From: Micractinium sp. NFX-FRZ
Lineage: Eukaryota; Chlorophyta; Trebouxiophyceae; Chlorellales; Chlorellaceae
Direction of reading: 5' to 3'
DNA length: 40,099 nt
NCBI GenBank assembly: GCA_029339195.1
Contig: JAPTJF010000527.1
Coordinates: 1 to 40,099, forward strand
Every line of letters starts with the position of its first letter. Within the stretch, counting starts at the first letter, position 1. The notes beneath the pieces are model-generated. The model saw nothing but the letters and a program-made list of their open reading frames with translations, searched no databases and was not told where the DNA came from. Made by a program: the position numbers and the translations under genes. This document shows, in pieces, positions 31,001 to 39,950 of the stretch.

Positions 31001-33209
31001 CAGCGATAGATGGATGGGGCAGTCCAAACAACGGCGCTCCACACGTGGCTGACCGCAGCAGCAGTAGAGGAGGTAGCAGCCACAGCGGCAGCGCCAGCAA
31101 ACGGGAGCCCTCCTGTCTGCAGCAGCAGTGGCGGAGGCAGCGGCCAGCAGCGGCGTCTGAGCGGCGGCAGCGGCACCAGCTAGAGTGGCACGCTGGCCGA
31201 GCCTCACTTGCTGGGTACACGGCCTTCCCCTCCAGCGCCCCCTCATGCCCCACCCGCTCCGCTGCCCGGCTCATGCAGAGCTTTTTGGGGAGGCGCAGCA
31301 TCACGCAATGTGCCTGCTGGCAGGGGCAAGGCAGCAGGCCAAGGGGAGGGAACAGATTGGCTCATGCGGAGTAACGGCAAGACGCAGCAGCAGGCGGTGG
31401 GCCGAACAGGAGGGTTCAACGGAGGGGGTCAGTAACAGGCTCCGCGGTGTGGGGGTGGGGAGCACAGGGTGGTGGCTTGCCCAGCCCGCCCGCCGAGACT
31501 GGAACCACATGCGCTGGTGCGCCAACAAAGTGGCTGGTGTGGCTTGAAGCCCTGGCTCCAGCGTTGTGAAGCCCTGCCCTGCCCCCCAAGCCTGAGCCGG
31601 CTGTCAAGCAGTGCAAAGGGAACGTGGATCACCCAGCTGCCAATGCGCCTAGCCCACCCCCTGTGCCGCCCGCCGCATGCTGCCCAACCCCCGCATGCTC
31701 TGCCCCCGCCCCGCCCACCTGCGCGCCCTCCTGCTGCGCCAGCCTCACAAATGCCCGCCGCTGGTCCTGATCCACATTGGTCCGATCAATCAGCACGCTG
31801 TCGCCACGCTGCAGCGCCTGGCGGGCCGCATCCAAGCACTGCTCCCGCGTGCCCCGCCGCCCGGGGCCCGCTATCGAGTCCTGGTTGACGCGCACCCATC
31901 CGCGCTGCTGCATCTGCGGCTGCTGTTCGCCGGGTGGCTGCTTGCCTGACTGCTCTACTGCCTGCGGCTGCTTTGAGGCCTGCCCCTGCTGCTGCTGCCC
32001 TGCGCTGGCCGGCTGCCCTTCTTCTGCACGCTGTGCCTCCCCCTCCTGCCCTGCCTGCTGTGTGCGCTGTACCAGGTTGTGGCAGAAGGTGCTCTTGCCA
32101 GAGCCTTGCACCCCCACCAGCACCAGCACCACAGGAGGCGGGGGCCCTCCTGCCGCCGCCCCCGCGTCATGCTTCTGCTGCTGCTGCTGCTGCTGGCCTT
32201 GCTGCTGCTGCTGCTCCTCCGGCCGGGCCCGCTTGTGGGGCCGCCCGTTCTCGCCGCCGTCGCCGGCAGCATCGGCACTGCCATCTGCTGCTGCTGCTGC
32301 TGGCGCAGCGGCTGCGGCGGCTGCGTCCCAGCTTGAGAGCTGCACCCACATGGAAGGGTCACAGGCCAGCAGCAGCACACGATCCCCCGGAGCCAGCTGC
32401 CGGGACTGCCCTGCAGGGGGGCCCACAGGCGGCAGCGGGGCACGCAGTGCTGCGGGGTCATCAAGGGGAGGGGCTGGCGGTTGCGAACTAAGCATGCACA
32501 TGTTTGTTGTGCAGCAAGGCACACGAATGTGGAGGCAGAACGGCTCCGGCAGGCCAGCACAGCTGCCTGCCCGCCTGCCTGCCAGCATGCCTGCATGCAC
32601 CGCTGCCCGCCTGCCCGCCTGCCTGCCAGCATGCCTGCATGCACCGCTGCCCGCCTGCCCGCCTGCCTGCTTGCCAGCAGTGCTGCCTGCAGTGCTGCCA
32701 GCAGGCCTAACACCTCCAGCCCCTTGTATTGTGGTACCTTACCCCACCGCCCACCCCCCAGTGTGTCCCCCTGCACGCACCAGAGGTCAGCAGGACGCTG
32801 CCACCGCCGCCGCCCAGCTGAACTTTGGTGGGGTTGCTGGCGCACAGACTGGTGGCTTGCACCCCCTGGGCGGTGGCGTCCAACCGGAACTGCTGCCTGC
32901 AGGGGTGCAAGCAAACAGTCAGCGTGTGAGTGAAAACGGGCATAGGGCCTACAGGGAGAGCACGGGAGGAGGTTGCTGAGAGGTGCCTGGGTGGAGAGGG
33001 CCAGGCAGGAGGCAGGGGGAGGGGCACAGGGGCACCCCAGCTCGAGAAAAAGCAGCGGGCAGGGCGGCGCTCTGAGCAGGGTATGTTGGTTCACCGCACC
33101 TGCTGACGTTGGCCAGCCGCTTGCCCGTCTCAGCCCGCCCAAAGGTGCGGCTGTCCCCAGGGGCCAGCTGCTGCTTGGCGCCTGTGAACAGCAGCAGGTG
33201 AGCGACCAT
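28098..33209 (-). CDS. FHA - P-loop polynucleotide kinase-like - aprataxin (HIT, zinc finger) fusion
   Basis: Eleven exons: 33100-33209, 32781-32896, 31719-32449, 31208-31313, 30873-30943, 29908-30524, 29685-29772, 29232-29309, 28788-28904, 28547-28584, 28098-28314; GT-AG, phases consistent, 762 residues. Residues 1 to ~100 are an FHA domain of the APTX/PNKP type (TFGRAETGKRLANVSRQQFRL, then LAPGDRVLLLACDPSMW); in that family it binds phosphorylated XRCC1/XRCC4. A kinase module follows: Walker A GVQGSGKS, RVNQDSIAG, RGTREQCLDAARQAL, VLIDRTNVDQDQR, RVGHEGALEGKAV, GFSSVLVCQTDDEV. A Gln-rich linker leads to the aprataxin core: GGPWSSSLSTIASNP, DCVLIADKFPKAKHHLL, the HIT triad LHMHVISQ, DFDSPQLKNKKHWNSFTHHDFF, and a CHRC...H-x3-C zinc finger. 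Aprataxin removes 5'-AMP from aborted ligation ends. The ATG has a GCCGCCATGG context; another Met at 33272 is in frame. Confidence 0.92.
30652..30681 (-). other. Possible 30-nt cassette exon in the aprataxin-like gene
   Basis: Between exons 5 and 6, CCAG|CGG...AAG|GTGCAT would encode RCFEHDSRRK, phase 0 on both sides, so inclusion or skipping keeps frame. The family pattern (GFSSVL joined to VCQTDDEV) fits skipping, so I left it out of the model. Confidence 0.3.
30762..30868. repeat. GCTGT pentamer repeat
   Basis: An imperfect array of GCTGT units in the intron just after exon 5 of the aprataxin-like gene, with a few interruptions (CACTACAGCAT). Confidence 0.85.
31031..31060 (-). repeat. 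Decayed copy of the 5' edge of exon 5 (aprataxin-like gene)
   Basis: On the minus strand it reads CTGCGG|TCAGCCACGTGTGGAGC against CTGCAG|TCAGCCGCATGTGGAGC at the real acceptor (exon start 30943). The copy's acceptor AG is GG, so it should be silent. Confidence 0.75.
32571..32680. repeat. 44-bp tandem repeat
   Basis: Units 32571-32614 and 32615-32658 are identical, with a partial third. They lie in intron 2 of the aprataxin-like gene and are rich in GCCTGCCTGC. Confidence 0.9.
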
Positions 33210-33811
33210 GGCGGCGGCGGCGGCGGCGGCGGCAGCACAGGCCGGCTGCAGGGCGTTTCGCGTTGCGGTCAATTGTTACCGCCGAGTGCTTGTCGATTCC
33301 GAAAGCTGAGCAGCAGCTCTGGGGAGCTTCAGGGCCCAAACCAAAGGAGGGTTTGGCGCTGGACCGCTGAGCCCTCTGGCACAGGAGGGGTGTCCGACTT
33401 TCAGCTAAAGTCAATCCAATGAGCAGCCAAGAAATTTGACGATGAGACGCTCCAGTTGCATGGCGTGCACCAGGAGCTTGTTTCGGAATCCCGCACCCAT
33501 CGTAGCGCCTTTCGCTCCTGATCAATCGGAATCGCATACAGGCTCGCTATAACGCCAGCCTGGGAGTGCCACTGATGAACAACCCCGCCCAAGCTGTGCG
33601 CACCTCGAGCCTGGCTGCTAGGGCTGTGCATTTCCGAGTGCAAGGTGAGCTGATGGATGCCATCACCCGTGCTCTCTGCCGGTCGCAGTGGCGAGCCGAA
33701 AACCCTGCTCCTCTCCACCTCCTCTGGCCTCTACCCCCTTCCTAGCTCTGCTCGCTCCGCCCGTGGGCCCCCTCTGAAACGGCTGGCGGTGGCTGAACCA
33801 CTGCTGCAGGC
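33210..33811. promoter_or_regulatory. Divergent promoter region, aprataxin-like and VTT genes
   Basis: 602 bp (791 bp if the VTT start is 34001) between divergent start codons. It is lower in GC than its surroundings around 33270-33560. (GCC)n directly precedes the minus-strand ATG. No defined motif is recognised. Confidence 0.45.
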
Positions 33812-34789
33812 GTGGTCCAGCCACCGCCGGCGCGGGCGCCCGGGCGGGAGCGGCGGCAGCGGTCGCCGGCAGCCACTCGGTGTGCAGCCGCTAAGCACGA
33901 GCGCTGCACCGCCCCTGAAATATACCTAGGCCTAGGCTCAGACGAGGACGCAGCCCCCGGCCCCGCGGGCGCCGCCATTCTAGCCACAACAGCCGCCGAC
34001 ATGCTGCGTCTGCTGCCCACCCGCGGCGCCGCCGCCGGGCTGGCCGCCAGCCTGGCCGCCGCGGCGGTGCTGCTGGGCGCGCCCGCCCCTGCCGAGGCGC
34101 TGCCCAGCCTGGCGGATGTGGTGGGAGGCGTGGAGGCACTGGTTCAAGAGGCGGAAGCCCTGGGCCCCCTGGTGTTTGTGGCCGCCTATGTGGCCGCCAC
34201 CGTGCTGCTGGTGCCCGGCAGCCTCCTCACCCTGGCTGCCGGCTTCCTGTTTGGCCCAGTGCTGGGCACCGCTGTGGTCTCTGTCGCCTCCACCGCCGGC
34301 GCCTCGGCCGCCTTTCTGGTCGGCCGCTACCTGGCGCGCCCAGCTGTGGAGCAGCGCATCCAGGGAAATGCGCGCTTTGCTGCCGTGGACGCCGCCATCG
34401 GCGCCCAGGGACCCAAAATCGTCTTCCTCCTCCGCCTGTCCCCCCTCTTCCCCTTCACCCTGCTCAACTACGCACTGTCCCTCACCCGCATTGAGTTTGG
34501 CTCCTATGTGCTGGCCTCTTGGGCGGGCATGATTCCCGGCACCATAGCTTACGTGGCCCTCGGGGGCGCCGGCAAGGCGGCCGCGGAAACCGCCGCCGGC
34601 GGGGGCGCCGGGCCGGTGCAGCTGGCTCTGTATGCCGTGGGCGCGATAGCCACCCTGTGGGCCACCTCCCTCATCTCCAAAGCCGCATCAAAGGCTCTGG
34701 AGGAGGCGTCGGTGCAGGGCGGTGACACACCAGGCGCTGCCGCTGCAGATGCCGACGCCTCCCGCCCGCTGAGCAGGGACAGCGAGTAA
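33812..34789 (+). CDS. DedA/VTT-domain (SNARE-associated Golgi/TVP38 family) membrane protein, likely plastid
   Basis: Single exon, 325 residues from 33812; a later Met at 34001 gives 262. The VTT core is clear: VAATVLLVPGSLLTLAAGFL, FGPVLGTAVVSVASTAGAS, AAFLVGRYLARP, then FLLRLSPLFPFTLLNYALSL and ASWAGMIPGTIAYVALGGAGK, with four to six hydrophobic segments and a last one at AVGAIATLWATSLI. SPLFPFTLLNYALSLT and the Gly-rich re-entrant region are those of the cyanobacterial and plant plastid branch of the family; members are proposed lipid scramblases or transport factors. The Arg/Ala/Pro-rich leader, followed by LLGAPAPAEALPS, looks like a transit peptide. It is the only intronless gene here. 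Which Met is used cannot be settled from sequence. Confidence 0.88.
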   Translation: MVQPPPARAPGRERRQRSPAATRCAAAKHERCTAPEIYLGLGSDEDAAPGPAGAAILATTAADMLRLLPTRGAAAGLAASLAAAAVLLGAPAPAEALPSLADVVGGVEALVQEAEALGPLVFVAAYVAATVLLVPGSLLTLAAGFLFGPVLGTAVVSVASTAGASAAFLVGRYLARPAVEQRIQGNARFAAVDAAIGAQGPKIVFLLRLSPLFPFTLLNYALSLTRIEFGSYVLASWAGMIPGTIAYVALGGAGKAAAETAAGGGAGPVQLALYAVGAIATLWATSLISKAASKALEEASVQGGDTPGAAAADADASRPLSRDSE

Positions 34790-35214
34790 GCGGCCGTGCA
34801 CCCTTTGCAGCACTAGCGCTGCCCCCTTCCGCTCTTTAGTTTCGCCCGTTTCCTGCTTTTTGTATCTTTCCTCGGCGCCTTTCGTTTCAGAGCATATCAT
34901 AGTGAGAGAAGATTGTTGCACTACTGTGAATCCTGTAACTTGCTGTCCAGTGTGTTCCTGAGTTGAAAGAGAGCTAGCAACAGGGCGGATCAAAGGGGAT
35001 GCAGGTTCCTTTGGCATGAGCGGGGTTCCCCAGCGGCTGCGCCCAAGCTGCTTCCACTCATGTTCAACTGCCCGCAGGCACCGCAGCTAGGCCCGCACCA
35101 GCCACTGTTCGCTGTAGGTTCCTCGGCAGCGCCAGCAGCACACGGCGGGCAGGCAGGGCAGCGGCAGCAAGCGGGGACGGCACATCGGCAGCAGCAGCAG
35201 GGGCAGCAGGAAGG
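34790..35214. other. 3' UTR of VTT gene and 5' flank of Nudix gene
   Basis: Both genes are on the plus strand. Apart from the TGTAA site nothing is recognised. Confidence 0.5.
34934..34938 (+). terminator. TGTAA poly(A) signal for VTT gene
   Basis: TGTAA 145 bases after the TAA stop, in AT-richer 3' UTR. Confidence 0.6.
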
Positions 35215-38102
35215 ATGAGTGCAGCGCATGGCGATGAGGCGGAGTGGTACAAGCACGGCCTGGTCAGCCTGAGGTGAGGAGGGAGGGCAGGAGGCGGCTG
35301 ACCCACACATCCCTGCCTGCCTGCCTGCCTTCTCTGCCTGGCATGTGCCCACCCATTTGCCCGGCATGTGCAGTTAAGGCATGGCGATGGCCGACACGCC
35401 CCGCCTGTCTGCTGAATCTCCTACCTGCCCCTTCCCCCTCCCACCCACCGCCTGCTGTGCAGCCAAGGCATGACCATAGCACACGCTCCGCCGGCTGGGC
35501 AGCCCTCAATCCTCTCACCCCGCACATGCCTCCATTGCCTGCACCCCTTGCTGCTCAAAGCAGCCAAGGCATGACGATGGCAGACACGCCGCGCCTGCTT
35601 GCCAGATCGTCAGCCTGCCCCTCCTCCTGCCCACCCGCCTGCTGTGCAGCCAGGGCATGACGATGGCAGACACGCTGCGTCGGCTGGGCGACCGCCTGGA
35701 GCTGGCTCCCCTGCAGCAGTCGGCGTTTGTGAAGCCACACAGCATACTGTTCGAGCTGGACGGTGAGAGGGGGGAGGCCAGTACAAAGCAAGGGCTGGGG
35801 CGCTGCTGCCTGCCACCTCTTGCCAGCAAGCTGCCAGCACGGCGCACAACCCATCTGCCCTCCCCGTTGAGGCCTCTTCCACCCTTCCGCCCCGCTTCTC
35901 CTTCCCTCCCCCTGCCCCGCCCCGTGCATCCGCCCATGCAGGCACGCCCCCACACTCTCGCATGCTTGTCAATGAAGGACGTGTTCTTCCCAAAGCCGCC
36001 CAGCCCCTTACTCAAGCATGCATTGTTACTGGTGGCCCTCCCATGCAAGCAGGCAAGCCGCGGCGGTGGGACATGGTTGAGAGCCACCCCTCCGTGGCGG
36101 CCCTGCTGTACCACCGCCAGCGGCAGGCCGTCATCCTGGTCCGCCAGTTCAGGCCCGCAGTCTATGTTTCGGCAATGAGGGCGGCCGAGGCGGCGGGGGA
36201 GGCAAAGCCGGCGCTGGCGGGTAAGCTTGGGCGGCTTGCCCGCTTGGGCTGGTGCACACGTGCCGCTGCTCTTCAAATGTCTGCCCTGCTGCTCTCGGAC
36301 CTCCAAGGCCGGCTCCTGCTGGCGCAAGATCCTGGGTTGGCTGGTCTGCCTGCTGAAGCAGCAGCACTTGCATCAATTGCCTGGTGGTGGGGCAGGCAGC
36401 TGGCAGCGTGCATCCCAGTAACACCGCCGGCTTGCGACGCGGCACACTCCACCTCCTGGCCCCTTCCCCATCACCCTGTCCTTCCCCAGCCCCAGCCCCA
36501 GCCGCAGCTGCACCCAGGGACCTGCCTGGAACGGCGCCCCTCTGCCCTGCCCCTGCCCCCATGCAGCCGGCTTCACGGCAGAACCGCGCCAAGCTTCTGC
36601 CTCGGCTCTCCCTCGCCTGTCTCTTACGCACCCCCGCCTCCCACCCCCCTTGCAGCTGGCTTCACTTACGAGTTGTGTGCGGGCATCGTGGACAAGCCTG
36701 GGCTGGACCTGCAGCAGATCACTAAAGAAGAGGTGGGGGGGAGAGGCTGTCCGGTTGGTGTGGGCAGAGTGGGGGGCAGGTGGGGGCGACGCAGGTGCGA
36801 GGCGCCGAGTATTTTCGGGCGACGTGAGGAGGAGCAGCAGAGCGCCGATGGAGGTCTCGAGGGGGGATTGGGTGGCGACGCCCCTGGCAAGGAGGGGGGG
36901 GGGAGGGGCGCAAGTCGGGGGTGAGCCACAAGGGGGGATCTGAGGATGACGATGGGGTGGGTCGGAAGGTGCTGGGAGGCAGAGTGGGCGGAGGGGCTCT
37001 GTGTGCCTGCCTGCCCTGCCTGCCTGCATCACCTGTCTGCATCACCCGGCTGCCCCGTGCTCGCCCGCCTTGCCGGCGCGCATGCATGCCTCCACCTACC
37101 CTGCCAGGCGTGGTCACCGACCCGAATGCCCTCCCGATTTCTCTTGAGCGCATCGTGCGTCTCTTGCACGCTTGAGCAGTGCACTTAGTAACCGCCGGCT
37201 CCTCCTTGGCAGCACAACACAAAGACAACGCTGCTGCCCTTCCCACCCCGCCACACAAAACAGTTGCCTTTCGCATCCCCACCCCTGCAAACCAAGCTGC
37301 TGCGCACCACCCCACCCCTTTCCGGTTTCTTAGAGTTAGTCATGGCTCGTCAGGCATGTTGGGTCACTCGCCAATGGCAATGTGCCCGTCGTCTTACCAA
37401 GTCATGACTTGCCCGCCTGCCTGCCTCGGCCCGCCTGCCCCGCCCTCAGATCTTGGAGGAGTGCGGGTACGACGTGCCCAAGGACAGCATCCGCCTCGTC
37501 ACTAGTTACCTCTCAGCCATCGGCATCAGCGGCAGCAGGCAGACTATCTTTGCTGCTGAGGTGGACGACAGCATGGCAGTACAGGCGGGCGGCGGCCTCA
37601 TGTGAGCCCTCTGTGCCGTTGCCAGGCCACAAGTGTGTTTGGTGTACCCTAATGTGCCTCGCTAATGCACCATTGCACAGGAATGCACGCACTGTGCTTG
37701 ATTGGCAGTCCAGGCGGCGACACCTGCATGCACCTGGCACCTCAATGTGCCGTGCCATGTGTTGGGCACCCACAGGGCGGGAGCATGCCCTACGCACTTG
37801 CCACCTCCTCTCTTGATCACGTATGACGGCAGCCCTGCCCTTGGTCCGAGATCAACCTTACCTGCCTGCCTGCCTACCCGCCTGCCCCTTCCCTCCCTCC
37901 CTGGCGGTTCAGGGACCACGGGGAGGCGATAGAGGTGCTGGCGCTGCCCGTGAGCAGCATCGAGGCATTCGTGCTGGACGAAAGCATAGGCAAGAGCGCG
38001 GGCCTGCTCTTCAGCCTGATGTGGCTGCAGGAGCGGCTCGAGGCACATGGGGGGAAGCTCTTCCCAGCTGCGGCGGTCGCTTCAACAACAGCAAGCGCAT
38101 AG
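35215..38102 (+). CDS. NUDT14-like Nudix hydrolase (UDP-sugar pyrophosphatase type)
   Basis: Six exons: 35215-35273, 35650-35762, 36053-36220, 36656-36732, 37450-37601, 37913-38102; GT-AG, phases consistent, 252 residues. The match to NUDT14 runs over the whole core: KPRRWDMVESHPSVAALLY, VILVRQFRPAVY, GFTYELCAGIVDKPGLDL, SAIGISGSRQTIFAAEV and GEAIEVLALPV. The Nudix helix reads EEILEECGYDV, with Glu where the Arg/Lys of R-E-x-x-E-E normally stands but with the metal-binding Glu residues kept. NUDT14 cleaves UDP-glucose and related sugar nucleotides to sugar-1-phosphate and UMP; that substrate is inferred here. ADP-ribose pyrophosphatases (NUDT5-like) are the alternative. The first exon and start (MSAAHGDEAEWYKHG) are less certain than the core. 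Introns 1 and 3 carry copies of the following exon's 5' edge. Confidence 0.88.
35364..35610 (+). repeat. Three upstream copies of the acceptor and 5' edge of Nudix exon 2
   Basis: Copies near 35364-35420, 35462-35500 and 35561-35610 precede the real one at 35642-35700. Each has an AG-ending tract then (C/T)(C/T)AAGGCATG-CNATGG and mostly reads QGMTMADT. Copy 1 starts TTAAGG, giving a stop codon in the exon frame; copy 2 has ATAGCA in place of ATGGCA; copy 3 is nearly intact. Confidence 0.85.
36553..36575 (+). repeat. Copy of the 5' edge of Nudix exon 4
   Basis: CATGCAG|CCGGCTTCACGGC resembles CTTGCAG|CTGGCTTCACTTAC at the real acceptor (36656), 98 bp downstream. Confidence 0.55.
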
Positions 38103-39092
38103 CAGATGCCAGCGGCGGGAGCAGCGAGACTAGCGCTAACGTAGCAGATCGAAGCGGCAATGGCACCAGTGCCAACATGGGCATACAAGCGGCAGAAACC
38201 ACGGCAGCAGCAGCAGCAGCAGCGGCCCTGGCATGTGTGCCAGTTGCCAGTTGCAGCAGTGCCGCTGGGGCGCAAGCCGAGGCCTTGCTGGCATGCCACA
38301 TCATTCTGACAAGTGCAAGCCTGCCCTTGTTACAGACACTTAATATAGCTTCTCAAAGTGCACACGTTGCACATGCACGGAGGGGAGGTGCATGCCAACC
38401 AATATTGAAGTGGCAACTGGTAGGCACGTGTTCTGTTGTATTTGGGTTTTCGAGTGGCTTCGGCGAAATGTGCAAGTGCACACGCCAGGGGGGAGATATT
38501 ATTGGGGCATTCGTACAAGCTAAGTTCGGAAGGAGAGTGAGATGCGAATGGGGCGCATAGACCAGGTGGATAGGCTGACGGGGGACCCCGAGCGGGCAGG
38601 TGGCAGCGGGTCGGGGCATGGGAGACTGTCTGACTAACTGATGCGAACACAGTAAGCCCCTTTAGTCTTTGGATCCTTAGAAATTCACGAAATTGCCGCA
38701 AAAGGGACGATCCGGGAGAGGGAGGTCTTGCTGAAAGGGCGGCAGGGGGTGCCCGCTGCTCTCCCTGGTGGTAAGCTCGCCTGGTCGCCAAGGAGCCTTC
38801 GGTAGCCCGCTGCGCTCCTCTTGGGGGTAGAGGGGATGCAAATGCAGCTTGTGCATTTGCCTGCACTATGATTAACTTGTGGCAGAAGAAACCTGCGACC
38901 TCGTACCACCCAACCGCTTTGATTGCTGGGCGGTGGCGCAGGTGCGGAATTTAGAGGCAGCAGCAGCAGCGGCAGCAGCAGCAGCCGGCGGCAGCCGCTC
39001 GAGGGGCTGGCGGCAGCTCTGGCGGCGGCGCAGCAGGATGCAAGCAGCAGAAACAGGTGGAGGCCGCGGAGGAGAAGGATGAGGGGAAGGCC
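38103..39092. other. Gene-poor 3' flank of Nudix gene
   Basis: No TGTAA was found close to the stop. There is an AT-richer patch at about 38330-38540. Ala- and Leu-rich ORFs on both strands lack recognisable domains. Confidence 0.4.
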
Positions 39093-39520
39093 CAGCCCAC
39101 GCTCCCCCCATCCCAACACAAATGCACCCGCAGGCGTGAGCAGTGCCCCGGGGCTGCCTACCTCCCACCGCCTGGGCCCCAATCCCAAGCGCCGGGCCCC
39201 CCTCCCAACGGCATCCCAAGCCATGATCCCCTTTCCCAACCCATCCGCCTCCTATCCCAAGCCAAGCGTGCACGCAGGCGTAAGCAGTGCCGCGGCAACT
39301 TCTCCCTCCCAACGCCTGGGCCTCCATCCCAAGCGCCGAACCCCCCTCCCAACAGCATCCCAGGGCATTACCCCCTTTCCCAAAGCCAATGCCCCCTTTC
39401 CCAACCCCCGCTCCCCCCATCCCAACACAAATGCACCCGCAGACGTCAGCAGTGCCCCGGGGCGGCCTCCCTCCCACCGCCTGGGCCTCCATCCCAAGCG
39501 CCGCGGCCCCCCAACCAGTC
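39093..39520. repeat. Diverged tandem repeat, about 145-165 bp, three units
   Basis: Units anchored by 'gcaggcgt(g/a)agcagtgcc' near 39131 and 39275 and 'gcagacgtcagcagtgcc' near 39440; each continues with a C-rich stretch (CCTGGGCC..CATCCCAAGCGCCG). Both strands stay open in Pro- or Gly-rich frames. Coding status is unresolved; I treat it as repeat DNA. Confidence 0.75.
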
Positions 39521-39950
39521 AACGCAACCCCCGCTTAAAAATGACGCTCTCGATGCCCGTTCCAAAAGTTGTTGGCAGGGCGGCAATCGCGCACGGGCCG
39601 CTGGGAGGCGGGTGCCCAGCCCCCAACGGTCGTTAAAGGGCCAGCGACGCGGGATTGCGGGCCGCCGCCGCGTTCCGACGCGGTTGGGTGGGGGCGGGGG
39701 CGGCAGCGGCAGCGGGCAACCCATGTGCCGCGGGGCGGGGGTCTGGGTGGCCGGTGGCGCCGGCCGGCCAGCAGGCTGAACCCCTAATGCCAAGAGAGAC
39801 CTCACAGGGTGGCCAACCCTTGTCTGGCGGGGCAGGGGTTGGGAGTGGTGGCATGGGGAGGGGCGAGCCATGGTCAGTGCAACTTAACTAAACAGACAGA
39901 CCTGCCCATGGTGTAGTTGACTGGCTCACTGACCCTCAAAGCACCAAAAC

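Noticed and set aside
31777..32979. Plus-strand ORF of 400 codons rich in Cys and Ala
   Set aside because: Antisense to the kinase exon carrying GVQGSGKS.
38923..39636. Plus-strand Pro/Ser-rich ORF of 237 codons
   Set aside because: Built largely from the diverged 150-bp repeats, with no domain, no clear start context and an equally open opposite strand; kept as repeat DNA.
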